A DNA stretch of 64,000 bases, from positions 62,001 through 126,000 of the forward strand of contig NZ_CP016482.1 in NCBI RefSeq assembly GCF_001693275.1. The letters are read 5' to 3'. Position 1 is the first letter of the stretch, and every line of letters starts with the position of its first letter. Shown here in pieces: positions 10,458 through 19,391 of the stretch. The notes under the pieces are model-generated. The model was not told the origin of the DNA, made no database searches, and was given only the letters and a program-made list of their open reading frames with translations. Source of the stretch: Picosynechococcus sp. PCC 7117 (GTDB lineage Bacteria; Cyanobacteriota; Cyanobacteriia; Cyanobacteriales; MRBY01). The translations under genes and the position numbers were made by a program.

Positions 10458-11096
10458 ATGGACTTACCCATTTCCTTGACCGATATTCGCCAACAAACCA
10501 TTAATACTGAAATCAAACCACCAGTTTCAGAAGCCGAAATGCAGGCAGCCGTGCGCACTTTATTACTCGGCTTAGGCGAAGATCCAGATCGTGAAGGATT
10601 ACGCGATACGCCGAAACGATTGGTCAAAGCCCTTAAATTTTTGACATCTGGCTACCATCAATCCCTTGATGAACTCCTCAATGGGGCCGTGTTCCATGAA
10701 AATACCAATGAAATGGTCTTAGTGCGAGATATTGATCTGTTTAGCTCTTGCGAACACCATATTTTGCCGATTTTAGGCCGCGCCCATGTGGCCTACATTC
10801 CAAATGGTAAGGTGATCGGCCTCTCGAAAATTGCCCGTATTTGTGAAATGTATGCCCGGCGTTTGCAAGTACAAGAACGCTTAACCCAACAAATTGCCGA
10901 TGCCCTTCATGGATTATTACAACCCCAGGGAGTCGCTGTTGTGGTTGAGGCAACCCACATGTGCATGGTGATGCGTGGGGTCGAGAAACCAGGCTCTTGG
11001 ACAGTAACCAGTTCAATGCAGGGCATATTTGCCGACAATGACGCCACTCGCCAAGAATTCATGGAGTTAATTCGCCATCGTCCTTCGTTCCACTAG
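10458..11096 (+). CDS. folE: GTP cyclohydrolase I
   Basis: Converts GTP to 7,8-dihydroneopterin triphosphate for folate and pterins. Conserved blocks: [17 protein letters not shown], the zinc-binding [11 protein letters not shown] (Cys and His ligands), GLSKIARI and the second cysteine in [14 protein letters not shown]. It is therefore the zinc-dependent FolE1 type, not the zinc-independent FolE2 type. The ATG at 10458 is preferred; a TTG 18 bp upstream is in frame. It lies 121 bp after hemB, probably co-transcribed from the Zur-like operator. Duplicated folE under Zur control is known from other cyanobacteria; whether this is a second copy cannot be seen here. Confidence 0.93.
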   Translation: MDLPISLTDIRQQTINTEIKPPVSEAEMQAAVRTLLLGLGEDPDREGLRDTPKRLVKALKFLTSGYHQSLDELLNGAVFHENTNEMVLVRDIDLFSSCEHHILPILGRAHVAYIPNGKVIGLSKIARICEMYARRLQVQERLTQQIADALHGLLQPQGVAVVVEATHMCMVMRGVEKPGSWTVTSSMQGIFADNDATRQEFMELIRHRPSFH

Positions 11097-11129
11097 CAAA
11101 TATTGATTCCCCTGAGAATCTAAAAAAAT

Positions 11130-11164
11130 CCCCCTAAACCACCAAAAAAAGGTAATTTAGGGGG
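11130..11164. terminator. Bidirectional terminator between folE and the minus-strand operon
   Basis: CCCCCTAAA (11130-11138) pairs perfectly with TTTAGGGGG (11156-11164), giving a 9-bp stem with a 17-nt loop. A-rich and T-rich flanks lie outside. It sits between two convergent transcription units. Confidence 0.7.
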
Positions 11165-11190
11165 AAATTCTGCTATTAGAGGGCAAAAAA

Positions 11191-11952
11191 TCAACCAAAT
11201 CCCGCTCTACCATAACGCACTGTCCGAAAGGTCACTTGGTCTGTATTGGGATTGTAGAGGGTGTAGGTGGCTTGCTTGGGGACTCGGCCCACACTGCCAA
11301 CACCAACAATCAAACGGGCGGCAGTACCAACAGAGTCGCCAATAGTATAGTTCTGACTGATCGCAGTCTGGTCAAGGGTAGTGACTGTAGCCGCCAATTT
11401 TCCGGTGCTCACCTGATATTGGAAGGTTTGGCCCGATCGCCCGCAAAAAAGACGATTACTCCCCGTGCGGGACAGACGATCTAATAAAACCAAAGGAGAA
11501 ATGTCCGGTGTGAGGGCTTCAAACACCGTCAGGCTACTGCCATGGAGCAAAAGACAGTCTAATTCTGCAAAGCCGAAGTGGAGTTGTCTAAACCATTGCA
11601 CCGTTTCTAAGGGAACATGATCCCAGAGTCGTTTGAGAATGGCACCACCTTTTTCTGCGAGAAAAGGATTTTCTTCGGGTTCTGCTGCTAAACCCCGCAC
11701 GATTAGACATTGTTCTTCCCAAGCACCCTTACAGACCTGGGGCATCAGTTCGCCTTGTTTCGGGTGGCGGATGCGCTCTACAACGGCATTACCTGCCGGG
11801 GTTCCGTCAATTAGATCGCCTAGAATATATAGCTCTGTGACCTTGGGGGTTTGTCGCCGAATATCTTGGAGTACCGCTTCATAGGCCGCTAAATTCCCTT
11901 CGATACCGCTTAAAATTGCCCACTGCATCATCGTTATACTCCCCGTTCGCAA
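11191..11952 (-). CDS. Degenerate metallophosphoesterase-fold protein, metal ligands lost
   Basis: A 253-residue protein aligning along its length with its upstream neighbour (11934-12758) and the calcineurin-like YfcE group. The metal-binding motifs are eroded: the usual DxHGN reads SGIEGN, GDxxG reads GDLIDG, the GNHE site reads RGLAAE and GHTH reads GRSG. One HG remains (LLHGSS). It is unlikely to be an active phosphatase and is better read as a regulatory or structural partner of its neighbour. The two genes overlap by 19 bp, so they are translationally coupled, in the operon that starts at the Zur-like box at 13701. Confidence 0.75.
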   Translation of the reverse strand: MRTGSITMMQWAILSGIEGNLAAYEAVLQDIRRQTPKVTELYILGDLIDGTPAGNAVVERIRHPKQGELMPQVCKGAWEEQCLIVRGLAAEPEENPFLAEKGGAILKRLWDHVPLETVQWFRQLHFGFAELDCLLLHGSSLTVFEALTPDISPLVLLDRLSRTGSNRLFCGRSGQTFQYQVSTGKLAATVTTLDQTAISQNYTIGDSVGTAARLIVGVGSVGRVPKQATYTLYNPNTDQVTFRTVRYGRAGFG

Positions 11953-12758
11953 AGGTGGCTTGGATCGTCGGCTCGTTCGGCAAATTCCATCCCCTGAGCT
12001 AAGCGCCAGGCAAAAATTGGCGGTAATCCTTTTTCGATAATCGCCGCACAGGTTTTGTGATAGTCATATTCCACTTCCCGTAATGCCACCTGATCGCGAT
12101 CGCCATCGTAAATGACATAGGTGGCATTGGGACGACCATGGCGCGGCTCACCGACAGACCCAGCATTGATAATCCGTTTGACGGGGGCGGTAAATTCCTG
12201 CTCCGGGGCGATCGCCTTCCCGGAATTGGTGCGGACAGAAAATTTCAGAGAATGCTGATCAAGGGTGCGCACATAGGGCACATGGGTATGGCCACAAAAC
12301 AGAATATCTGCCCCCGTACTCAAAACCCGCTCTAGGGCGAGGAAACCATCTAGTTCTGGCAGTAAATATTCATGCTGACTTTGGGGACTGCCGTGGGTAA
12401 AAGCCAGTTGATCCTGCTTGAGTACTTTTGGTAACTGGGCTAGATAGGTGCGGGTTTCGGGGTGAATTTCTTGGTCTGTCCATTGGTGGGCAACTTTACC
12501 CCGTTTTTCTGCGAGCAATGATGGATAACTGCATTCGCAGGCATTTAAGCCATCGACAATATCTTCATCCCAGCAGCCTTGGACAGTGGGAATATCCAGC
12601 GATCGCACGAGGGTCACCACTTCATTGGGGTAGGGGCCATAGCCGACCAAATCCCCTAAACAATAAATCTGGTCTACATTTTGGCTGTCAATGTCCTTAA
12701 GCACCGTCGTTAAGGCTTCATAATTCCCATGAATACAGGAAATAACGGCAATTTTCAT
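11934..12758 (-). CDS. Calcineurin-like metallophosphoesterase (YfcE/MJ0936-like)
   Basis: A 274-residue protein with the metallophosphoesterase motifs in order: ISCIHGNYEAL (where most relatives have DxH), YCLGDLVGYGPYPNEV, CWDED, FTHGSP, FCGHTHVPY and INAGSVGEPRHGRP. All metal-site motifs remain except that the first Asp is replaced by Cys. It probably hydrolyses a phosphoester in the cytoplasm; the substrate is unknown. It lies 67 bp downstream of the CobW-like gene and overlaps the degenerate paralogue downstream. Cys at a metal ligand position in a zinc-controlled operon may alter metal choice, but that is inference. Confidence 0.82.
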   Translation of the reverse strand: MKIAVISCIHGNYEALTTVLKDIDSQNVDQIYCLGDLVGYGPYPNEVVTLVRSLDIPTVQGCWDEDIVDGLNACECSYPSLLAEKRGKVAHQWTDQEIHPETRTYLAQLPKVLKQDQLAFTHGSPQSQHEYLLPELDGFLALERVLSTGADILFCGHTHVPYVRTLDQHSLKFSVRTNSGKAIAPEQEFTAPVKRIINAGSVGEPRHGRPNATYVIYDGDRDQVALREVEYDYHKTCAAIIEKGLPPIFAWRLAQGMEFAERADDPSHLCERGV

Positions 12759-12825
12759 AATTTTGAGAAGGTTTTATTAATTTTGTTAGACGTTTTAGCA
12801 GGCTAAATGAATTAGGCGTTTAATT

Positions 12826-13635
12826 TTAGGTATAGGCATACTGTTGTTTTGAGTCAGGTTGCTGCCGTTGTCGCCGTATTTGCCCTTGGTAATAAGCCAG
12901 TAATTCATCGTTAAGACAGCAATCTGGGATGGTAGCGGCCATTTGTCGCCCATCGAGTTGAGTACCGACTACTTCTAGGCCACTAAAGCGTTCGGGTCTA
13001 CCTTCCAGCCAAAGTTCACAGGGAAGCTCACGGTAGAAGCTGTCCGCCATCCCTGCCACATAGTCGAGATAAAAAGCTCTGCCATCAATGATTTCGACAA
13101 TGCCCTTGGCACGCTGGATCTGGCCATAGGCCCCGGCGGTGAGTTCATCCCAAAAAATATTGAGGCTCGCCGGATCAAAGACCTGACCCCTCAGGGGCGA
13201 TCGCCACACCTGAATTTCATTCGTCGGCAGCGGTAGGGGTACTTCAATCAATTGATCGGCCCAATCATGCCAAGGGGAACTGGCGATCTGCTCGGAGACA
13301 AAGGCCAATCGCTGACAGGGAAAACCAGCCTCTTCCAATGCTTTTAGCAATTCTTCCCCAGACGCTAAGGCCACATAAAAACCAAGCTCTAAGATGGCGA
13401 TCGCCCCCTGTTCTACAGCGCGGATCAGTTCAATTTCCTGCCCTTCTTCTAAAAACTGCCAATGGGGAAATTCAAGGGCGAGACAATGGCGATCGATGGC
13501 ACAGTCCACCGTCCGCGGTGCGAAATAGGTAACAGGCACCGTTTTCCCCTGGAATTGCTGCCGGAGCCACTGGGTTTTTCCGGAGCCCGCCAGACCGGCG
13601 ATCGCCACGATAGCTGTTGTTGTCCAATCGATCAT
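12826..13635 (-). CDS. CobW/COG0523-like P-loop protein
   Basis: A 269-residue protein with a Walker A loop GLAGSGKTQWL near residue 14. The C-terminal region (GRAFYLDYVAG, then PERFSGLEVVGTQLD) resembles the CobW C-terminal domain. The CxCC metal-binding motif typical of COG0523 metallochaperones is absent, so it is a divergent or reduced member. COG0523 proteins are linked to zinc allocation under limitation. The ATG at 13635 follows AGGAAG. It is the first gene of a three-gene minus-strand operon and diverges from the flavoprotein gene across a perfect Zur-like palindrome. Confidence 0.65.
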   Translation of the reverse strand: MIDWTTTAIVAIAGLAGSGKTQWLRQQFQGKTVPVTYFAPRTVDCAIDRHCLALEFPHWQFLEEGQEIELIRAVEQGAIAILELGFYVALASGEELLKALEEAGFPCQRLAFVSEQIASSPWHDWADQLIEVPLPLPTNEIQVWRSPLRGQVFDPASLNIFWDELTAGAYGQIQRAKGIVEIIDGRAFYLDYVAGMADSFYRELPCELWLEGRPERFSGLEVVGTQLDGRQMAATIPDCCLNDELLAYYQGQIRRQRQQPDSKQQYAYT

Positions 13636-13700
13636 TATGTTTTCTTCCTGCTAGCGGACAAGCCAGCGCTTGGTTCAGTGATTTGTTATTATCGATATTT

Positions 13701-13715
13701 TGATAATAATTATCA
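13701..13715. promoter_or_regulatory. Zur-type operator in the divergent promoter
   Basis: TGATAATAATTATCA is a perfect 15-bp palindrome of the form TGATAATnATTATCA, like cyanobacterial Zur boxes. It lies 66 bp from the CobW-like start and 22 bp from the flavoprotein start, so one site could repress both directions. Confidence 0.72.
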
Positions 13716-13736
13716 TTTTTATTTAAAGTCGTGAAA

Positions 13737-15002
13737 ATGTCTATCCCCCCAAGAATTTCCGTCAAGGCGATGCAGCAGTGTGACATTGCAATTATTGGCG
13801 CAGGTGTCCAGGCCCTGACCTTGGTGCTTCATCTTTTAAAAAAACGTCCCCAGTGGCGTAAGCGAATTGTTGTTTTTGATCCCCATGGTTGTTGGTTGGC
13901 CCGCTGGTCTCACCAGTTTGCGGCCCAGGAGATTCCCCATTTGCGATCGCCGGCGGTACATCATCCCCACCCAGATCCCTTTGCCCTGCGTAGATTTGCT
14001 GAGGGACGTCCCAATGAACTTTTTCCGCCCTATGATTTACCCAGTACCCGACTTTTTGAAGATTTTTGCCGAGAGGCGATCGCCGAATTTCAGTTAGAGC
14101 AACGACTAATTGCCGCAGCGGTTACAGAGTTAATCCCTCCCCAGAGAGGTCAACGCAAATTTTGTTTAACCCTCGATAATGGCCAACAGTGGCAAGCCAA
14201 GCGGGTCGTTCTAGCGACGAACCAAACCCAACGACAGCTACCAGATTGGCTGGAACAGATCGAAGCTAGCTATCCATTTGATCGTCTTTGCCACAGTGAT
14301 CGCGTTGATTTACGGAAATTACATCTTCAGGGTGAAAAAATTGTCATTGTTGGTGGTGGTCTCTCCACAGGTCATCTCGCATTGGGGGCGATCGCCCGCC
14401 AAGCCCAGGTTACGATCGTTGCCCGTCGCCCTTTCCAGGAGAAACTTTTTGATGCCGATGCAGGTTGGTTAGGGCCGAAATATCTCAAGGGATTTGCCGC
14501 TGAAACCGATTGGCAAAAACGCCACCAAATGATTCTGGAAGCCCGTAATGGCGGTTCCCTCACGCCAGCGGTGATGACCCAGCTCCGCCGCGCCGAACGC
14601 CAGGACAAAGTTACCCTCAAGCCCAATTGCCAAATCCAAGCCGCCCATTGGCAAGGGAATCACTGGCAGTTGCACTGTGACAATGGGGAAATTCTCCAGG
14701 GCGATCGCCTCTGGTTAGCAACGGGGAGTCGCTTTGATGTCATGGCCGAACCCCTACTCACCAAGGTGATGGATCGCTATCGCCAACCAATCTTGAACGG
14801 TCTCCCTATTTTGGATGAATATTTACGCTGGCAAGGCTGTGATCTGTTCCTCATGGGAGGATTAGCCGCCCTGCAACTTGGCCCCACTGCCCGCAATATC
14901 TCCGGGGCGCGTCTGGCTTGCGATCGCCTTGTCCCTGCCCTAACCAAGTCAAGTCTACAACGCATTTACCAAGCGAATACCTGCTCTGGAGTTAGCGCCT
15001 AG
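13737..15002 (+). CDS. FAD/NAD(P)-binding oxidoreductase, SidA/IucD-like
   Basis: About 421 residues. The FAD-binding GxGxxx motif is in CDIAIIGAGVQALTL and a second nucleotide-binding motif is in KIVIVGGGLSTGHLAL, near residue 200. Further segments (RSPAVHHPHPDP, LATNQTQRQLPDWL, LATGSRFDVM) follow the order of N-hydroxylating flavoprotein monooxygenases and related FAD/NAD(P) proteins. The substrate is unknown; an amine hydroxylase making a metallophore precursor is possible but unproven, as no other synthesis genes are nearby. The ATG at 13737 and a GTG at 13731 are both possible. The Zur-like palindrome 22 bp upstream indicates induction under zinc limitation. Confidence 0.68.
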   Translation: MSIPPRISVKAMQQCDIAIIGAGVQALTLVLHLLKKRPQWRKRIVVFDPHGCWLARWSHQFAAQEIPHLRSPAVHHPHPDPFALRRFAEGRPNELFPPYDLPSTRLFEDFCREAIAEFQLEQRLIAAAVTELIPPQRGQRKFCLTLDNGQQWQAKRVVLATNQTQRQLPDWLEQIEASYPFDRLCHSDRVDLRKLHLQGEKIVIVGGGLSTGHLALGAIARQAQVTIVARRPFQEKLFDADAGWLGPKYLKGFAAETDWQKRHQMILEARNGGSLTPAVMTQLRRAERQDKVTLKPNCQIQAAHWQGNHWQLHCDNGEILQGDRLWLATGSRFDVMAEPLLTKVMDRYRQPILNGLPILDEYLRWQGCDLFLMGGLAALQLGPTARNISGARLACDRLVPALTKSSLQRIYQANTCSGVSA

Positions 15003-15385
15003 CAATGTAGGTGTGAATGAAGAGTTTTTAGGAGTTTGCTCTAAGTTTAGAGACATAAAAGGCGATCGCGGTGGGATCATTACTTCAAAAGCACAAATTG
15101 CCCACCTAGCCTGCTGGAGTTTTTGTGTACTTTTGTTAAATTATGGCTGATCTATGACTTCGGCTAAATACTTCCAGAATACTTTGCTTCTCATCGCGCT
15201 AGCCCATCAATATTAAGCTGGCCTGTGCTGATCTTGGGCGATCGCCTTTTCTTTTCCTGGAGAAGATCCTGTAGAATTAGAGAAATTTAAAAAAGATGAG
15301 GGTCGGCGAAAATCTGCTTCCACCAACCCAACAAAGAACTTTTAGCGGGGTTCTTGATGGGTACATTCTAGCAGCTTTTTTGCTG
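15003..15385. other. Intergenic leader region
   Basis: About 380 bp with HIP1-type sites near 15062 and 15239 and no convincing ORF. Near 15337-15357 AAGAAC can pair with GTTCTT, one of two consecutive small hairpins before the Rep-like gene. Confidence 0.4.
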
Positions 15386-15411
15386 ATTCTCCAACCCCCC
15401 ATCTGGAGAAT
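15386..15411 (+). promoter_or_regulatory. Hairpin sequestering the ribosome-binding site of the Rep-like gene
   Basis: ATTCTCCA (15386-15393) pairs perfectly with TGGAGAAT (15404-15411), an 8-bp stem with a 10-nt loop. The 3' arm contains the GGAG ribosome-binding site, 6 bp before the ATG at 15418. In the folded mRNA the site is closed, so translation should depend on opening this hairpin. Confidence 0.55.
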
Positions 15412-15417
15412 AAAAAA

Positions 15418-16647
15418 ATGACCGCCTTTGCCATGATTACCGCCGATAGTGACTGCCTCCTCAACCAAGTAAGTCGCTGCGCCGCCACCCTCTACAACTG
15501 GCTTCTACGCAAACGTCCCGCCGGTACAACCTTTGAAGTAGACCTCGATACTTTCCGCCACTGGACTGGCAAATTCCGCAAGAAACCCTATTGCTTCAAG
15601 TGGATCCGCCAGGCCGTGACCGAACTCGTAAACATTGGTCTCGTCAATATTCAGCGCCAGTACAACAGCAAAATCTACAAACTCGCCGCTTATCGTCCCG
15701 GGAATAAAACTTCCCAAATCGAGAACAAAACTTCCCAGTTTGGGAATAAAACTTCCCAAAAACGCGCCTCAAACCCTGATGCTGCCGTACCTTCTTATAT
15801 AGATACTAAAGATTCAACAGATCAGGATTGTTCTGCTGTTCAATTAAAATTTTCTTTTTTGGATCCTCAGGCTACTGATGTACTGGAACAGAAAACTCAG
15901 TCTAGCCAAGGGGAAAATGTTAAAAACCATGAAGCTGGAAATGCAGTTACTGGTGAAACCCACAAGTTAGACCAAGAAAAAGAAAAAGCGGCGGGTCAAA
16001 GTGTAGAATCAACAAGAAATATCGATGGAGATGATGGTGGGCTGATATCTGGGGAACAAGTAATTAATCCACAGGAAGTGGCTGAAACCATGACTGGGGA
16101 CAAGACTGGGGCTGTTGGGTTTGCCAGGGAATTGAAGCAAAAAGAGAAAGAAAAAGATAAGCGAACTCCAGTTCAGGAAGCTGGGAACAGTACAACTCAG
16201 GCTATTGAGGAAAAACAACTGCAGACGGAAGAAGCGGATAAAGCGGATGTGGTGGTGAATTCCCAAGCCAAGGCTCATTTGGAGCGGCTTGATGATCTAG
16301 GGATTGTGTTGAATCCTTCTCTGGTGCGGTTAGTGAAGACGACGGCGGCAGAAATCATTGAAGGGGCGATCGCCGCCTATCAGCGGTATCGGCGTGACCA
16401 CTATGTGAAAAATCCAGCGGGCTTTTTTGTTTATGCAGTCAAGAATGCAGTGGCAAATAATCACACAAGTGAAAGGGCGAATTTCTTCTACTGGTTTGAG
16501 GCGATGAAGAAGTTGGGGCGTTTGGGCTACTACGAAGAGGTGGATGGGGATTATCTGGTGCGGGATGGTATTCATCTGGTGTCCTGGCAGGTGCTAGTGG
16601 ACCGGGGCTGGACTTGTGAGTATTTGCAGAAACGATTACAGCGCTAA
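15418..16647 (+). CDS. Winged-helix, plasmid replication-like protein
   Basis: A 409-residue protein in three parts. Residues ~15-95 look like a winged helix (CAATLYNWLLRKRPAGTTFE, then WIRQAVTELVNIGLVNIQRQ). Residues ~95-285 are polar, low in complexity and probably disordered, and start with three tandem NKTSQ units. Residues ~290-409 form a helical C-terminal domain (RYRRDHYVKNPAGFFVYAVK), of a kind seen in cyanobacterial plasmid and phage replication proteins. I infer a DNA-binding replication-type role with low certainty. A ribosome-binding-site hairpin precedes it. Middle-region base use is less GC-rich than that of its neighbours. Confidence 0.45.
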   Translation: MTAFAMITADSDCLLNQVSRCAATLYNWLLRKRPAGTTFEVDLDTFRHWTGKFRKKPYCFKWIRQAVTELVNIGLVNIQRQYNSKIYKLAAYRPGNKTSQIENKTSQFGNKTSQKRASNPDAAVPSYIDTKDSTDQDCSAVQLKFSFLDPQATDVLEQKTQSSQGENVKNHEAGNAVTGETHKLDQEKEKAAGQSVESTRNIDGDDGGLISGEQVINPQEVAETMTGDKTGAVGFARELKQKEKEKDKRTPVQEAGNSTTQAIEEKQLQTEEADKADVVVNSQAKAHLERLDDLGIVLNPSLVRLVKTTAAEIIEGAIAAYQRYRRDHYVKNPAGFFVYAVKNAVANNHTSERANFFYWFEAMKKLGRLGYYEEVDGDYLVRDGIHLVSWQVLVDRGWTCEYLQKRLQR

Positions 16648-16773
16648 AGGCTCTAACATCAAGTGATTTGGCTTCGTAACTTACCTTGAAGACAGATATC
16701 GATTTTCAGTTGAAAATTGATCTATGGAAAAAATCACAATGCATTCTCGATCAAAAACAATTAATCAAAAACG

Positions 16774-18294
16774 ATGACCAAAGTCGCGATCGCCGCTGAT
16801 TCTAAACTTGCCGCCAATATCAGCGCAGAGATTATCGCCCAGGGAGGTAACGCCATCGATGCCGCCCTCGCCGCCACATTAACTTCCATGTGTTGCGAAC
16901 TGGGGGTCATGGCACCGGGCGGCAGTGGTTTCATCACGATTTGGCCCCAGGATCGAGAACCCGTTGTCATTGATGCCTATGCAGCGATGCCTGGTAAAGA
17001 TTTCCCTGGCGATCGCCCCTACCCAGAGTTACAAAAGACCTTGCTGAACTATGGTGGTGGCATTTATACCGGAATTGGTTATGGTGCGGTGGCAGTGCCA
17101 GGGATGTTCGCCGGGATCGCCAAAGCCTCAGCAGAATACGGCCAATTGTCTTGGGCAGAATTAATCACGCCCGTGGCCAAAGTGGTAGAGCAAGGCAGTC
17201 TCCTTTCCCGTGTCTCAGGAATGTATTTAGAACAGGCCCATGCAGCGATTTTTGGGTGGCATCCCGAAAGTTATCAGCTTGTTCATCCAAACGGCAAAGA
17301 TTATCTCAAGGCTGATGAGATCGTCCGCTTACCGGGCCTCGCTAAAACTCTAAAGCTGATGGCTGATGAAGGCCCTGACTGTTTGTATCAAGGGACTTTA
17401 GCCCAGGAATTAGTCGCTGCAATGGAGCGATCGCACGGTGCCATTACCCAAGCTGACTTGGCAAGCTACGAAGCGATTATCAGAGAACCAATTCGGCTGA
17501 ACTACGGTGACTGGGAAATTGTTACCAACCCGGCCCCCGCAGTGGGTGGTGCCTGTTTAGCCGCTTTACTCCTTCTTCAGCAGACCCGTCAAAGTCTCGA
17601 CCATAAAACCATTGCTGCGATCCAAGAGGCCGTCCTTAACTATCGTTTTGAACATCTCAATGTTGATCAAGATCGATGGCAAGCAGTCACGGATCTGCTA
17701 CATTTTGCTCGGACAAATCAGCTCGATCATTACCGCAGTTCACCTTCTACGATCCATGTGTCCACGGTCGATGATCAAGGTTGTGCCTGTTCGCTGACGG
17801 CATCGGCGGGTTATGGTTCTGGGGCGGTGATTCCCGGTCGTAATTTTTGGTTAAATAATTCCCTGGGTGAGTTGGAGCTGCATCGAGAGCAGAGTGAACC
17901 CATTGCGCCAGGCACGAGATTGATTTCAAATATGGCCCCCACCATTGCGCGTCACCGGAATGGATCTGTACTGTCGATTGGTTCCCCTGGTGCGTCGCGG
18001 ATCACCACGGCGATCGCCCAGTCACTGACCAACTTTATAGTGCATGGCGATTCTCTCAGTGAGGCCATCCGACGACCGCGCCTCCATGTGGAAGCATTTG
18101 ACGACCAATTGATGCTTGCCTACGAAGAAAATTTAAGGGCTGAGAATTTATTGAATCTGTCGATGCCACTCCGGGAGTTTCCGCCGCTATCAATGTATTT
18201 TGGTGGCGTACAGGCCGCATTGTGGTCTAAAGAAGCGCAGCAATTGCAGGCGATCGCCGATCCCCGACGGGAGGGCAGTGTCGCTTTTGCCTAA
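16774..18294 (+). CDS. ggt: Gamma-glutamyltransferase family protein
   Basis: A 506-residue Ntn-hydrolase that cleaves gamma-glutamyl bonds, for example of glutathione. Family landmarks: GGNAIDAALAATL near residue 27, LGVMAPGGSGFITIW, GAVAVPGMFAGI, the autoprocessing/catalytic STIHVSTVDDQG (first Thr of the small subunit), MAPTIARHRNG and GSPGASRITTAI. No N-terminal signal peptide is visible, unlike periplasmic relatives, so it may be cytoplasmic. Length is normal for the family. It stands alone, 126 bp after the Rep-like gene, and converges with the next gene. Confidence 0.88.
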   Translation: MTKVAIAADSKLAANISAEIIAQGGNAIDAALAATLTSMCCELGVMAPGGSGFITIWPQDREPVVIDAYAAMPGKDFPGDRPYPELQKTLLNYGGGIYTGIGYGAVAVPGMFAGIAKASAEYGQLSWAELITPVAKVVEQGSLLSRVSGMYLEQAHAAIFGWHPESYQLVHPNGKDYLKADEIVRLPGLAKTLKLMADEGPDCLYQGTLAQELVAAMERSHGAITQADLASYEAIIREPIRLNYGDWEIVTNPAPAVGGACLAALLLLQQTRQSLDHKTIAAIQEAVLNYRFEHLNVDQDRWQAVTDLLHFARTNQLDHYRSSPSTIHVSTVDDQGCACSLTASAGYGSGAVIPGRNFWLNNSLGELELHREQSEPIAPGTRLISNMAPTIARHRNGSVLSIGSPGASRITTAIAQSLTNFIVHGDSLSEAIRRPRLHVEAFDDQLMLAYEENLRAENLLNLSMPLREFPPLSMYFGGVQAALWSKEAQQLQAIADPRREGSVAFA

Positions 18295-18338
18295 AATCCA
18301 AAATTTTAGGTGTGGTTACTGGAAAAGGCTACTTTTCT

Positions 18339-19307
18339 CTAATGAGAGGAGGTTTGGGATAAATTTTGCAGCTTAAATTGGGGATATCTTTCGGCTGTTG
18401 GCACCTTGCAACCACCCCGGAGGTGGATGTTTTGTGTTGGGTCTTCGACAATCTCTGCGGTATAAATTATTTGGCGATCGCCTTCTTGTTGAGCCGTGAT
18501 CTGACACCGAAAAAACGTCTCGTCTTTATTCGCGTCTAATATTTGAAAATCAACCCCGTAGTCTAACCATTGCCAACCATGACGGTACCATAATTCTCGC
18601 TCTAAGATTTGTACCGGCGCAGGTAAAACGCCCCAGCCTCGATAAACTTTTTTGAGAAAATCTAAATCGCCTTGACGGGTCAGTAAAGATTGCAAGGAAG
18701 CCTCATCTAACCTGCCATAATAACGTCCTCCAGGAAACTCGATGGCCGTGGGCGCAAAGCGATGTCCACCGAAATGAGTTGCTTGCCAAATGCGCACTCG
18801 ATCTTCAAGGTTTAATTCTTGAACCAATCGTACTGCTTGCCGATAAAAGGGCTTGCCATATTTTCCACAACACTTGTCATAAGTGCCGTGGGTACAAATA
18901 AGAATATCCCGTTGTTGTTGGCTTGAATCTGTTGTAGCAAAAAAACTATCTGAATCAGTGAAACAAGTTTCTAGGATTGGAATAGCTTCTGCTAACTTCG
19001 AAATTGTAAATTCTTGGCGTTTGTAACCTCGAATAAATCCTTGCTCTTGTTTTAATAAAATAGCTCGACTTCGATCTTTTGACGACGATTCACCCCAAAT
19101 AAATATGGGCCGGATTTGGATTTTTCTCGGTGCCAAAAAAGTTTGGTAAAACTTTAGGAGCGGTATAAATTGGGGATCACTCTCTAAAATGTTTTCGCGC
19201 CAAGGCTGGGCATATTCTAACAAAAGATAATAGGTTGTATTGACACCCCAGCCGATAGGATCTTCTCCTAGTTTGCGGGATGACTCGGCACAAAAAAATG
19301 AATTCAT
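18339..19307 (-). CDS. Sucrase/ferredoxin-like family protein
   Basis: A 322-residue protein of the SUC-Fer-like family (thioredoxin-like ferredoxin fold). The Cys cluster CTHGTYDKCCGKYGKPFY at about residue 137 and ATHFGGHRFAPTAIEFPGG are the family signatures and probably bind a [2Fe-2S] cluster. The N-terminal FFCAESSRKLGEDPIGWG is also typical. Soluble, with an electron-transfer or redox role that is not defined. Convergent with ggt. No operon partner is apparent, although exbD follows 84 bp further on the same strand. Confidence 0.8.
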   Translation of the reverse strand: MNSFFCAESSRKLGEDPIGWGVNTTYYLLLEYAQPWRENILESDPQFIPLLKFYQTFLAPRKIQIRPIFIWGESSSKDRSRAILLKQEQGFIRGYKRQEFTISKLAEAIPILETCFTDSDSFFATTDSSQQQRDILICTHGTYDKCCGKYGKPFYRQAVRLVQELNLEDRVRIWQATHFGGHRFAPTAIEFPGGRYYGRLDEASLQSLLTRQGDLDFLKKVYRGWGVLPAPVQILERELWYRHGWQWLDYGVDFQILDANKDETFFRCQITAQQEGDRQIIYTAEIVEDPTQNIHLRGGCKVPTAERYPQFKLQNLSQTSSH

Positions 19308-19391
19308 ATCTCGATTAGTTAATCCCCCAAAAATCCTGTAAGGCTTTGAGATGTAGGAGCGAAGCCTTGTAGCCGTAAATCATACTTCGTA

